Under the pieces are notes generated by a model. The model saw only the letters and a list, made by a program, of their open reading frames with translations, was not told the DNA's origin and searched no databases. A stretch of DNA of 64,000 nt from Blumeriella jaapii. Taxonomy: Eukaryota; Ascomycota; Leotiomycetes; Helotiales; Drepanopezizaceae. The stretch is taken from contig VWND01000078.1 in assembly GCA_009599575.1 (NCBI GenBank), positions 744,001 through 808,000 on the forward strand. The letters are read 5' to 3'. Shown here piece by piece: positions 20,975 to 33,650 of this stretch. The position numbers and the translations under genes are program-made. Numbering within the stretch: position 1 is the stretch's first letter; each line of letters opens with the position of its first letter.

Positions 20975-23294
20975 AACACAAGTTAACTTGGTTAAAGTCC
21001 AAGATCAATCCCAATTTTTCGATTTTTTTAATTATAAATTATTTCTCTCATTTTTGTATCAGAGCGTGTTTTCGCATCGCATCTTTTTCTAATAACTGTT
21101 TGCCTATATGGTGATCTTTGTTGATTGGCGGCTGTGACATTGTACAAACGGAAGGAGTGAGCAAGCACGCGAAGAGTTCAATTCCAATACCAATTTCCCA
21201 CCTTGTTGATATCTTTTTGGCTCTTTTGGTTCCTATTCAAACTCTTCAGGGGTATTTTCGTGATCTGCCATTCTCGCAAGTCAGGTTAGAAGAAATAAGG
21301 GAGCGGATAGGGAGAACCTACCTACCTACCATCTACAGTACTGTAGATACTACACACATGCTGGCTGTATCAGTATTATCTATCTAGGTATGTGAGCACA
21401 CTAGTTTCGAACCTCATCGCCATATCTCCTCCACCCTACTCTAATCAAGCTCGTAGAGTGCATACCAAGAGATGGAGATGATACAACCGACATCAGAATG
21501 GCCGAGACTCGAACCCTCCATCCACAGCACTACCTACTTACCTATCCTCTCAGCCCAACTCCTCCTCCTCCTTCTTCTTCCTCTTCTTCTTCCTTTCAGC
21601 ATCCGTCGTCTATCCTAACTACGTACCTACAGTACCTACCTCAGTACAGTACCGACCATCCACCGCGTCCCCAAGCAGCCTCCACCCTCCACCCCCCTCT
21701 CGCTCCCGATCAAGCCGACAAGCCATCCCACCAGAAAGAAGCATCATCATCTTCCCGCGCCCAGCACGTCTCACCTGTCGAAACGGGAAGACGACCGACG
21801 TCTTCCCACTCGAGCGAAGGAACCTACCTACTACCTACCCTACCTACCTACCTACCTACCTACAGTATATATATACAACGCGCAACGACCGACCAACCTT
21901 CTCCCGCCTCCCTATCTATTGTACGTACTGTACTGTACAGTATTGTACAGTCCCTGGTGCAACGAGGTTCCCGGGGCAGCCCCTCGGCGTAACGTCTTCT
22001 TCATTTTCTTCTTGTTTTTCATTTTCTTCTTTGTTTTTCATTTTCTTCTTGTTCTTCTCCTCCTTCTCCTTCTTTTCCTCCTTTTTTTTTTTTTTTCTCC
22101 TTTTCCTTCTTCTCCTCCTTCTCCTCCTTCTCCACACGAAGCTTCTACACGGCACTCACTCACCCACCCACCACACCCAACCAACCAACCACCCACCCAA
22201 CGTCTGCCGCTTAAAGGTAAGAAAAATAGAAAGAGGCGAGCACGTGGTCTTGCCCGCATGGAAGGAGGGAGGGGAGGGGGAGTCCGTCAGCAGTCAGCAG
22301 TCAGCAGGTTTCACTCCCATCTTTTCCCATCCTTCCCTTCCCTTCCCTCCCCCCCCCTTCCCTTTTTTTTTATGTTTTTTTTATTTCCCTGCCGGCACCG
22401 CTCACTGGCGGAGCGAGTGAGTGAGTGAGTAAGTGAGTAGTGGGTGGGTAGCAAGTGTACACATCCTATCCAATCTGTACACAGTACATACAGTACAGTA
22501 CAACCCGTAGAGATGGACAACAAGCACGCACACACACACATACACACACACACACACACGCGCGCGCGCACGCACGCAACAACGCAACAACGAATACGTA
22601 CCTACCTTACGTACGTATCTGCAGAACGTCTCCCATCCCTCACCCCCCTCCCCCCCCAATCCCATGTCGGTTGGGCGGCGCATCGCCAACGTAGACAGGC
22701 CCCGTAAGTTTGTAACGTGAGGAATGAGGGCTTTCCAGACCACCATCGCGCGCCATGTGCGAGCGGAGGTGGGGCAGGGACGAGGGTTGGGGGAATCGCG
22801 TGACGGGAGCCTGTCCAATTGGAGAAGACGAGTTGCGACGTGTAAAGAACTTGTGAAGAGGGGTGTGGGAGGGGGGCGAGCGACACGGTCACTTCGCGGA
22901 TGTTGACAGAATCGCCTACAATTGCGTGTTGAGATGATGGATGGTAAGCGAGATGTGGCAAATTCCGTACACGAGACATGTCACATTGGAAACTCGAGAT
23001 GGTTCACGAGGTAGACATGGCGCAGAAACAAAGAGGCTTTTATTAAGTATTATCGGCGAGGTTTTTGCCCTAGTGGCAGATTGCGAATTCCGAAAAGACG
23101 ACAAGTCTGGGTATAGGGGTATCAATACGCAGCAGAAAATGCAACGCAGCAGACAGACAACAACAGTGATGCAAAAATGAGAGTGGTATCAAGAAGACAA
23201 TCAATCTTGGGTATTTCAAGGAGATCCGTGTCCCGAGGGTAATGAGTTCGATCATCAAAGAAATGACGACATGTCCGACAATGATGGTGCGAGC
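20975..23294. other. Gene-free interval dominated by simple repeats
   Basis: No supported gene. It holds TACCTACC tracts (21315-21330, 21823-21865), an 18-bp perfect palindrome at 21331-21348, TACTGTACAGTA at 21931-21942, a long pyrimidine tract TTCTTC/TCCTTC at 22000-22135, CCC/TTT runs at 22330-22385, and an AC/GC alternating stretch at 22530-22576 (possible Z-DNA). The final 300 bases are 3' flank of the PH-domain gene. Confidence 0.55.
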
Positions 23295-25095
23295 TTAGGC
23301 CGAAGCAGCGACAGCCGGGGTGGAAGACACAGCCTTCTGTGGCTCCTCGACCACGGGAGCAGCAGGCTCAACAATGGTCTCCTCGGGGGTGGCGGGCGTG
23401 GCGGGCTTCTCGCTGACCTTCTCGGTCTTGGGAGAGGATTTACCCTTGACCGTGGCACGGAGCTTGGCAAAGGGTGACTTGGGCTTCTCGGTGTCCTCGT
23501 CGCTGGTGGCGTTCTTCTCCTTCTTGCTCAACCAAGGGAGGGAGCTCTTGCGCTTCTCGGCCTTGGACACAGGCGTCTCGGCAGCCTGGGCTTCGCCGCT
23601 CGCAGCGGGGGCCGCGGTGGTCTCGGTGGGAGCCTGGAAACATGACATGAGCATTTGCGGCAGGACAGGTGAGATGAGAGAAAAACTTACAGTGGCGGGA
23701 GTGGCAACCGAGCTGCCCAATGGCTCGCTCGCCTCGACAGCGGGGATGACAGGAGCACTCTCGGAGACGGGCTCAGCATCCTTGGCCGCGACAGCAGGTG
23801 CGACCTCGTTCTCAGGCTTCTTTTCCTTCTGGTGGGAGAAGCGAGACTGGAGGCTTCCGAAGATGGAGTTGCGCTTGCTTGGCGCTGGCTTCTCGACGGG
23901 GACGGGGGTCTCCTCGACAGCTGGGGTGGGTTCGGTCACCTCGGCGGTGGGGATAACTGGCTCGGTGGGAGCGACGACAACCTGGGCAACAGCGGGCTCT
24001 TCGCCTGCGGGAGTTGGAGTTCCCTCGGTGGCGGTGGCGACCTCGGTCTTCTCTTCCTTCTTGCCGATGCCGAAGCCGCCGAAGAGCGAGTTACGCTTGC
24101 GGGAGGCCGATCGACTCTTGCGTGCCTTCTTCTCTTCGGCTTTCTCCTCAGCCTTCTCTTCCTTCTTCTCCTCCTTGACGGCTTCGGCCTTGGCGGGGAC
24201 GACAGCCGCGGCAACGGAGGGCTTGATCAAGTCGGCGTGCGCCTTCTTGTACTCCTCGCTCTCGACGACGACGGGCGCCAGCTCCTTGGCCTCGGCGGCC
24301 TTGGCCTTCAGAACCGAGACCCAGTTATCACGCTCGGCGGCCGAGCTGGCCTGGAAGGTGTGCTTGTGTCCACCAGTGGTGAAGACAAAGTCAGTGGTGC
24401 CATCCTCGGTGATTTCGGAGACTTCGGACTAGAAACATCACAAGTTAGCTTGTGTGATTGAGCGGTCGGGTTTCCGGCTTACCAGGTTGAGGATTCCCGC
24501 AGGCGTGGCCTTCTCGCTGGCCTTCTTGGTGAAGAAGAGCAGACCCTGGCCGGTGTGCGCAGCCCAGGCGACGTTCTTGCCGGCAGTGTCTTGTGCCTTC
24601 TCGCCGCGGAGGTAGCTGGAGAGGGCCTTGGACTCGACGGGCTCGGTTCCGAAGTAGAAGAATTTCTTCTGGAAGATGAAGCTCCTAGAGAGAGGTCGCG
24701 TCAGCTCGAGTGCTCACCGCGCACGACTCCATCTTTCATCGTACACCGAGCTCTCTCGCAGATCGATCTGCATTCGAGGAATGCTTCACGCATGCTCGCG
24801 CAGGAGAATCGATCCGAGCGCCCATGGATGACCGGGGTACTTACTTCAAGAGGCCAGGTCCCTTGTAACCCAGCACACCCTCCTCCACCGGCTTGACCTC
24901 CTCGACGACAGGCGCCGCGTCCGTCGTCTCCTCTGGCTTCGCGGTCTCCTCCACGGCCGGGGTGGACTCGACCACGGCCGGCGTCTCGACGGGCGCCGCG
25001 GCGGCGGCGGCAGCAACCGCGGGCGTCTCCTCCACGGTCTTGGGGACCTCGGCGGCGAGAGGCGCGTCAACGGGCTTGGGGGCTTCCGCAGACAT
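23295..25095 (-). CDS. PH-domain protein with basic KRxSxFG repeats
   Basis: Exons are 25095-24845, 24684-24483, 24428-23691 and 23633-23295, giving 509 residues with all phases consistent. Residues 1-75 are Ala/Pro/Glu-rich. A pleckstrin-homology fold follows at about residues 75-215 (GVLGYKGPGLLKSFIFQKKF, FTTGGHKHTFQASSAAERDN and the terminal helix with WVSVLKAK). The C-terminal half is low-complexity, with Lys/Glu helix-forming stretches and repeated basic-hydrophobic motifs RKRNSLFGGF, SKRNSIFGSL and EKRKSSLPWL; each has Ser in a basic context and could be a kinase site. The family resembles fungal proteins named after S. pombe Meu6; membrane binding through the PH domain is likely. The pervasive antisense open frame (370 codons) is a codon-bias shadow. 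Confidence 0.85.
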
Positions 25096-27634
25096 GTTGA
25101 GATGCAGGAGCGTTAAGAACGAGCGAAGGTGTGGGAGAAGATGAAGCTGACGATGGAAGGATCTCGCAGGGCCGGTTGACGACGAGCAGGGGGTGCAGTG
25201 AGAAGTGTGGGTGACCGAAAGCAAAGAGGAAGAAGCGGCTCTGGTCGATCGTCGTCGATGTCGTGGAAGAAGAAGAGAAGAGAAGAGGAGAGAAAGAAGT
25301 GTGTGGAGTGGAGGAAGCAAAGGAAGGGAGGGCCTCGTCGGAGAAGTCGAGCACTTTTTATTGCTGGGCGGGTTGGCGGCCGCTGCAGGGGTTTTCGACG
25401 CTAGGGAGTAGTGCGACTTAGCGAGATTGGGACGTGAGGCCCTTGCGACTTGGGACTTGGGACTTGGGAGTTGCGGTGCATTGGATATATATGTACGGGA
25501 TCTACGGTATGTGTATGTGTATGTGTATATGTATGTGTATGTGTATGTGTACAAGATGGAGATGCATGCTGGATGATTACATCAAACCCATTTACCCTGT
25601 GCCCATATAACCAGCCATCGTTCCTGTGATGACGGTCCCGTCCAGTGCAGTGCTGGACTGGATGTGCTGACTGGATATGCTGTACTGGATCTGCTGTACA
25701 GTACTATACCGATGTCCTGTGCAGGGTGCGACTAAGTGTGTCCTCGTTCTGCCCCACGCCTCCACCTTCGTCTGACCCCCCCCCCTTCTCTTCCCACGCA
25801 CGTCTGTCTGCACGTTTGCACGAGACGTGCATACGATCACGCTAGGCGCATTACGGTGCTCTGGACGTCTATTATGGTAATCATGGCATATCTTTAATCA
25901 ATATATACCATGCATAACGGTCGTGACGCCTTGGCAGTGCCAACCCACGCTGCCTCGCCTTGAGTCAAGCGTCAATAGCGTGAGTGAGTGCAGGATGTAT
26001 AGTACAGTACTGTACAGTACAGTATTATACTGTACAGTACACATACAGTATCATACTGTACAGTACAGTATCATACTGTACTGTGCACAGTACTATATAC
26101 AGAGTTGTACGGACGAGGGCGGCTGCATCCCATCTGGCTGGCCCAATCAATCACAACCACACCCATACCAATCACAACAACACCACCACCACCACCAACA
26201 ACAACGACAACACCAACACCAACAACAACAAGAACAATGACAAAAACACCACCACCACCACCACCACCACCACCCCCCCCCCCCACCCCCATCCGTCGAC
26301 GGCTTCCGAGATCCACCTTGCCCCCTGAGCTTCCCCTTCAATCCTAAGCAAATGAAGCTCTGGAGATTGGACGGCCCCAGAACAAACTCTGAGGGCCCTC
26401 AGATGACAAGACCTGGGACGGACCCCGTGGGCAAATCCAATCATGGAGGAATATCCCGAGGCGCGTCCCCCGACCGGCGTCCCCCTCCCCCTTTTCCCAC
26501 GGGCGAAGGGGGCGAGGCCAGCTCGGGAACCGCGACTCGAAACACGCCAGGTCGCCAAACACCACAAGTAAAGGGCCAGACCGGAGCCAATCAAGCCGAG
26601 ATACACGCACCAGATCGATCCCCAGGCCGAGGCTGGGCAGAGCGTGTGGGCAGAGCGTGGGGCGAGATGAAGCTGCCTGTACAGTAGGTACAGGACAATA
26701 CTGTACTGTACAGTACAGTATGTACATACATACACACTCGGCCCACGTGACATCCACACGCGTGCGAGCCATCGTCGATGATATGGAGAGTCGCCGTTCG
26801 ACCCGCATCACCGTCCCATGGCCCGGTCGATGCTTGCACAGTACACTACATACAGAACATGGACAGACAGTACAGGTATGGTCCTGTAGTCCCGTACCGT
26901 ATGTCCTGTACAGGACTGCACAGTACACACAGTACTGTACATACCTTCCAAGTGCCGGCAGCGAGCATGATTCAGACCCACCAAGTTCCGCCAAACTTAA
27001 GCGCCGTGGGCGAGAGAGCGGTGCTATTTCTACTTCATGCTGTATGTGTATACTGCATGCGGGCGGTATATTTCATGTATACACACTACTTCATGCTGTA
27101 GATACCGTACTGTGCTGTACCGTATTGTGCCTCTTCCATCCCATGCAACTGCTCCCCCTCGCCCAGCGATCATGCTTCTTGCGGTTTGATCAACCCTTCG
27201 TGGCGTGTCGGCTCTGCTCGCACACTCCCTCATGGGCCAGGGAGAAGCATGTACATACAGTACTGTACGATACGGCACTGCGCTGTGCGGCACGGCACTG
27301 TACGGTATCTCGCGACCGTACACCTACAGACGCCATGAAGATGCACTTCCCGATCAAAGGAGGCCCTGATCATCACCACCATCTGGCGCTGCCCCGGCCG
27401 GCCGGGGACGACTCAGATAAGGCGACCGTCGCTCATTCGCAGCCCCGACGCGCAGCCGCAGAGATGTACAGGAGGAGAAGAGAGCCACGATACGAACAGG
27501 AGGCATCATGGGTCTGTTATACTTTACGTCCTCGACCGTCGTCGTGTCTCGGCGGCGGATGCGGAGAGCCATTTGCGCACATGCGTTCGAGGACCGTCGG
27601 CCTGATTCGTGCATCATGGCGCACACAGCACCAC

Positions 27635-27671
<37 letters not shown>

Positions 27672-27986
27672 CTTCTGCCAATCTCGCCGCTAGTCATTTA
27701 CTGTACTGGACTGGACTGGACGGTACATAAGAATCGCATCTGCCACGCCAGCGACGCCGTGACACGGATTGTGCGTGGCGGGGAATCGCTCCTCCGACAG
27801 AATATTCCCTGCGTGCGCATGTTTCCTCCACTGACCTGACCACGATATGCCTAGCACCCTCGACCCGATGACGTGCACGCTGTTGCGCTGAAACTCCTCA
27901 TGTGTCTATCATGTCAACACGTTGGCGTGATCTCGCGATGGATTCCAGAAGAAGAAGAAACGGCACGGATTCTGCTCGATGCTGCT

Positions 27987-28062
27987 CCAAGCCGATGCCA
28001 CTCCAAGCCGATGCCACTCCAAGCCGATGCCACTCCAAGCCGATGCCACTCCAAGCCGATGC
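27987..28062 (+). repeat. 16-bp tandem repeat CCAAGCCGATGCCACT, 4.75 copies
   Basis: Four perfect copies and a 12-base partial copy are in direct succession. Because 16 is not a multiple of three, it would encode different residues in each copy, which argues against a coding role. Confidence 0.95.
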
Positions 28063-28207
28063 GATTCAAGGCCGTGGACAATCTGGCAGAGTTGTCGACA
28101 CCTGCTCATAAGCTTCATATACTTTGCGATGCCCTCGCCATCGATTTCTCTTGCAACTGTAACCTTGCTGCGGTCTCGCTCTTCCTTTCCCCTTCGCGGA
28201 GCTATCT

Positions 28208-28249
<42 letters not shown>
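28208..28249 (+). repeat. (CT)n microsatellite
   Basis: About 20 uninterrupted CT units. It lies in a gene-free interval. Confidence 0.95.
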
Positions 28250-28257
<8 letters not shown>

Positions 28258-30537
28258 GCCTCCTCATAAGAGTGAGCCAGGCCATTGCTGCATGCCTGGT
28301 CGCGTGGATCTTTTGACGTACCTCGTACTTGCTTTCCATGATCTTCAAAGTCGTTTTGTATCTTTTCCTTGAACCGTGTGCAGCGGGTGCCATGAGACCA
28401 TCCCCTTTCGCATCTGCCGCATATCATGTGATCTGTACACTCAAGCAATCTTCCGTAATCGCGGCCAAGATAAAAATGCCGTATGATGCATGATTTAGCT
28501 TAGCACATGCTTTACGGTATCGGATAGAATTAGCCTTGTACTGTACAGTACTGCAAGTGTGAGTGAGCTTGGCGCCTGAAAAACTTCACGTGTTCGAGAC
28601 TTCAAGGGTTATGAACGTCACATGATTTCCCGAGAGCGCTTGTTCCTCCTCCAACACCGGAATCGATTTGGTAACAAAATGTCGAATTGAATAAATGTCA
28701 TCATGCGTTCCTTTGCCAATCTGGCTTTGCTCTTTGTCTTCTTTTCTGCGTAGTCTTGGGTCAAATCGAGCACGCTGTCATCCAGATGCAATAGCCTCAA
28801 CAGCCACTTGCAGTTCGGATCAAAATACATCATTTTCATGGCTGCTATGCATCGAGGCTTTTCAACTTTTCTCCCTCAGATGTAGAGCCTCCATCTCTCT
28901 GCTATCCATAGACTTTCAATGAAACTATTTTAGCTTTTTGGCTTTGCGAGACCCAACCCTCTGATCTTCCACACCCACGGAATGCAGTGATCGTGTCAAG
29001 AGACCATAAATATACCTTCCCACACGGCCGAATCTGCATCAGCACGTCTCTCCACCACTTCCTTAGGCCTCGTTCTCAAACTCATTGCCGTGAACCATTG
29101 TGGCAGATTCCGGTACGATGTTTGGACACTGAGCCCTTGGTGTCATCGAGCTGGTCTTCATCACAAGAGCCGCTAGCATCCCAGAACATCTCGCCATCTA
29201 CTTCGGCTTTTCATACCTCCCCGTACCCACAATTCAAACAATCCCCTACTATTCTAGCTCTCAAGCTTGAGCAAGAAGGCGGAGCAGTAAGCCTTTTTAC
29301 ATGGCCACCAGCTGCTTTGAAAGCCGAACTTCCCATTCACACGAGATCCCTGCTCAACACTGTAATACTTTACCTCAAATTGGACGATCTTTCCGCATTA
29401 AATTACCTTTTTAGCTAACTCTGCTTTTACAGAGTTGTTTCTGGCCAAAGCAGTCAGCTTGCCCGCCTTGTAAGTGCTAAGCCATGGTACACCCAACCCC
29501 CACAGACCACTCGACAACTCTGCAGCATTGCAACACTGTCTACCCCAACTTCTTCGCTCGACCTAACATCCTTTAAACGCATTATCGCGTTGCATTCCTC
29601 TCACTTTGGGTATGAATTCTTCTAACTTCTCTGCATTTTGTGCCTTTGTACCGTAGCTCGCTCTCTCGTTATTTTGCAAGCTCCTGCCAAATCAAGACAC
29701 ACCTTTGACGCCTGTCGTTATCTCTGCTCTTTCTCGCTTTGAAGTGCGTTGTCGTGACAATCTGCCCTCAGACACGTTGCCCTCAGACACGTTGCCCTCC
29801 TCTTCTCTTCCAAAAGCACGCCAAGCCTCATTCACTCGCCTGCTCCGATACAATCACCTTCTCCGACATGTTACCACTTGCTCGCGTCGTTTGTTTACTC
29901 ACGTGAGCCCACTAGCGCGTGTGTCTGCACCTTCTACACCTACTTAGGGTGAAGCTCTCCATTCTCCACCCTTCCTCCTCCTTTCTCTTCGAACCTCAAC
30001 CTCGACTTCCACTTCGACCTCGACCTCTCCCAACTCAGACAATTCTACCTCTACATCCCTCAACTACCTTGACCTCCCCCAACCACCTTGACTTCACTCA
30101 ACCGCTTCGAACCTCCCTCTACTACCTTGACCTCTCTCAACTCAACACAATTCTATCTCCACCTCCTTCCACCTCCTTCCACCTCACCACTCTCTGCCTT
30201 CAGCTGTCTACATTTCCTTGCGCAGTCTCCTACATACACTTCGAGCTATTGCCCAAGATACATCGCACTCCATCTCACTTCTCCTTTGCGAGTTCGTATG
30301 CCCTTCAACACATCGTCACTTAGCTACTCAGCTTTGCTCCTTTCTCCCCCTTCGAAACCTTCAGCCATCTCAAGCTTGCGCTGACCCTGAACCAGATTTT
30401 CTTCATCCTTCTCGAAGCAAGGCCCACTTCAGAGTGCTGCCTTACAACCTGCCACACATACCCCAACAGAGTTGATCAAAGAAGACTCACCACAATTAAG
30501 AAGGTCGGACTTGGATAGACTCCGGGAGCGTCTTGAT

Positions 30538-32514
30538 ATGACCGACAGACTTGTGATGGCACCTACACCCGAGTCGGTTGAGATAGATCCCATGAAATGG
30601 GTTGTAGTCTTGCCCGATCCAAAGGTGGTCGAGAAGGCGGAGATAGAGGCGCGCCTGGTGGATTGGCCTTGGACTGGCTGCCCTAAGAAGTTGGTGACTA
30701 TTGTATGCCACCTCCCATGATCCTGTTGACATGACGAATGTGCTAATGTCGGAAACAGGCTCCTTACCTGACCAATCGCTATCAATACAGGACTTCTCGT
30801 GGACCATTCCAGAAGCCTCAATTGTCTCAGGAATCGCCATTGTTTGTGACACTGTTGTCGAACGTGGTTGTGCGTCGCACCATCCTCGATCTGCTATTTG
30901 AGCAGCATGGCGCCGCGTGGAAGTTTGGCGCATCCTGTCGAGAGGCAACTCTCATGCTTGAGGGCTATGTTGTGAGTCTCCGTCCCCACCCCCCCCTAGC
31001 AATGATCAGCTCAGACTCGGACTGCTAACTCGAGCTCACAGCACCACTGGGACACGGTTGGCCTTGTGGGGCAGGGCGGATGGTTCAATCACTGTCAGAT
31101 GCCACGATTTGGCCCGGATGCCCCAGTCCAGAGCCACCTCCAAGGTTCCGTGGGTCCGGTTGTCGTTGTCAGCCCAGTCAGAGGTCGGACTGGTCCAGCC
31201 TCTTACGTGGAGCAAGTGCGAAATCTGCGCACGATGTGTAAGTCGGTCCTCGGTCAGATCCACCAAAAGCAGGCCCTGATGTGGTAACAGGTGTTGCGAT
31301 CTACAACTTTGCTCCGTTCTTCAAGAACCTCCAGCTCCACCGCATCGGGTTCCTGTCCACCCAGCACCTGGCTCTGTTCGTCCCTCACTTGACGAAGCTC
31401 AAGGTGCTGGGTGTCTACCAGTGCCCGATGCTGAGCATCGCCGAAGCCTTGCGACTGCTCGAGATCATTCAGGTCGACAGACCACGCGGACACGAGAACC
31501 AGGTTTCTCTCGACTTCCCCATGTATCACCAAGGACCGGTGTCCGCCCCTGGGGACTGGACCAGCGTCGGAGAATACGGTGTCACCTGGGACAACTGGGA
31601 CCGCGATACCATCAAAGCCGTGTGGGCGCTCTGCACTCGCATCCTGCCCCAGGCCCGCAAGCAAGGTAGCGATTTCGAGAGCGCGCACACCGGCTTCCGA
31701 CAGTTCATGGAACGCGGCCCTTGCCGGAAGGTGGCCGAGATCAACCGAGCCATCTTCGACACGAGTCTCAGCAAGGCCGAGTTTGCGGCCTTGGTGGACT
31801 GCCACAACATGGACCATTTGGGCAACGTGCGCCGCTTCACGAACAACGCCGCCATAGGCAACCGACCGGAGGGCTACCTGCCGTAAGTCGCATTCATTCA
31901 TTCATTCATTCATTCTCTCTCTCCCCGTGATGGAACCGCGGCTCACGTGAATCTCTAGGTACGTCCAGGATCACTATTGCTTAGGGTGCAAGCGCGACGT
32001 CCTGGGGATCTTCTTCGCCGTCCGCGACCACCACACGCGCCGCGTCATGCAGAGCCAGCAGCATCGTCCGGGGATGCGTTGTCTGGGTTGCAAGCTGACC
32101 GCGTGGCTCCGCAACGAGCGCGACCACTACAAGAGCTACAAGCGCGACATCAACGCCCAGTGGCTACACACCGTGTCGACCAAGGTCGGAGAGGACCCCG
32201 TGACGATGGAGGACATCATCCAGGTCGACTGGAACGAGTCCGACCTCAACAAAGCCATCCGCGACTACGACCTCCTCGACGTCGAGGCCCTGGCCGTGGA
32301 CCTGGATCGCCGACGACGGAGCGACATGAACCGCGCCGATCGCAGAGAAAACGTCGACCACGAGTACAACGAGCGCCAGGTCAAGATCGACCAGAAGCGC
32401 ATGGGCCGACTGGGCTCCATGTTTCGCTCTCCCCTCGTCACGTCCAAGAACGACGGGCTCAGTCCATGGAGCTGGTATCGCTCGGAGCGTGCCAGAGCCC
32501 ATGGCTGGATGTGA
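30538..32514 (+). CDS. Unrecognised 573-residue protein with LRR-like and CxxC motifs
   Basis: Exons are 30538-30702, 30759-30971, 31042-31237, 31291-31882 and 31959-32514; all junctions are GT-AG and in phase. I do not recognise the family with confidence. The middle has LRR-like text (LSTQHLALFVPHLTKLKVLG, then VYQCPMLSIAEALRLLEII at about residues 205-235), reminiscent of fungal F-box/LRR-type proteins. Near residue 395 there is CLGCKRDVLG and about 30 residues later CLGC again, a C-x2-C...C-x2-C pair that could bind zinc. The C-terminal 120 residues are highly charged (RRRRSDMNRADRRENVDHEY). No signal peptide or membrane segment is seen. The start is the first in-frame ATG after a stop-free leader; an upstream coding exon cannot be excluded. 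Confidence 0.75.
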
Positions 32515-33650
32515 GCTCGGACTGAACCCGATGCCCCTCCGCTCGTCAAGCGCTTGTCATCATGATGTTGCCGCTCTCGAACAAGACGCCCCCCCGTTCG
32601 TGCCACCCTTGCGTGTGTTCGAGGCACACTCTGCGAAGCGTTTTCCGGACTTCTCCAGCTTTTCCCCGGCTGTGTGGATCGGGGGAGGGAGAGGCAACAT
32701 CCACGTTTCTCTTTCCCTGTTTTTACTTCTTTCCTTTTCTTCTTCTTCTTTTTTTTTCTGTTAAATTTGTTTTCCCTTCTCTTTTTCGAGCGCGGTCGTG
32801 GCTTTGTCGCGAGAGGAGGAGAACCGAAATCCCTCGGAAGGGAGGGAGATAGGATAGACAGACAGTAGGGGTAGGAAGGGAAGAAATCAGGTAAAATCAA
32901 ATCCAAAAATCAAATAAAATAAAGCAAGCAAGGTTGGTGTTTGGTGAGACTTGATCTGGTGGGATTTGCTGGGTTCGCTTGCTTGCTATTTGCTTGCTAT
33001 TTGCTTGCTACTTGCTTGCTTGTTTACTTGCTTGCTGTACTTGCTTACTGCTTACTTGCTACTTGCTTGTTTACTTACTCGTCTACCTACTCGTCTACTT
33101 ACTTCCTTCCTTCCTTCCTCCCTTCCTCCCTTCCTTCCTTTCTCACTCACTCCCTTACTCCGCATATTGACATCCACAAAAACCCCTCGCCAAGCAAAGC
33201 AGCCAGAGGCGAGACAAAGACACAACCAAGGATGCGATCATCCTTGCCCGCCATAACACGACGAGGAATAGCCACGCATTCTATCCCCCCCATCCCCCCC
33301 TTTCTCTCACACACATTGTCGTCGAACCAGCCAGTCGATCGATACCCACGATAACATGCAAACCAGCCCAAGAGAGGGAAGAAGAAGCCCGAGGAGCGGA
33401 CCGGACCCCAACCCCAAGCCCCGAGCTGCACACAAACGTCACGATGCGATCGAGGGGAGGGAGGCATTCCGATCTCCTTCTTTTTTTTGTGGTTTTCTTC
33501 CTCATGTTTGCCTGGAGCCGTGGATGCCGCGCGTCACCGCCGGACTTTTTCGCACGAGCAGCACCGGGTGGGATCTGGGCGCGGACTGCGGACTGCGGAC
33601 CCAGGCGCGGCCGTGCCTCTCTTCTCCGTCTCGCCGACCGACGCAACACC
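32515..33650. other. Gene-free interval with polypyrimidine and CTTG repeats
   Basis: No supported gene. It contains a TTTCTTC-rich tract at 32715-32765, CTTGCTTGCTATTTG repeats at 32975-33075, CTTCCTTC at 33095-33150 and C-runs near 33285-33300. The last 150 bases are the 3' flank of the membrane-protein gene. Confidence 0.55.

Larger units (their letters stand above)
25096..30537. other. Five-kilobase gene-free interval
   Basis: No gene is supported. 25500-25550 is a GTATGT repeat; 25980-26105 and 26690-27310 are dense in TACTGTAC palindromic words; 26160-26285 is an ACC/ACA-rich tract; 27641-27670 is (CA)n. A 73-codon minus-strand frame at 28618-28839 looks somewhat protein-like but has no recognised relative. 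From about 29900 to 30470 the plus strand is C/T-rich and is probably the promoter and leader of the next gene. Confidence 0.5.

Noticed and set aside
23320..24432. Long plus-strand open frame (370 codons) antisense to the PH-domain gene
   Set aside because: It mirrors the Ala/Glu/Lys codon bias of the real gene on the other strand and crosses its exon boundaries; the translation is Ser/Ala/Gly-rich with no domain.
27987..28062. CRISPR-like array
   Set aside because: The copies are directly adjacent with no spacers and the genome is eukaryotic.
29000..29420. Plus-strand 143-codon frame
   Set aside because: No domain, no supported splice partners and no compositional sign of coding.
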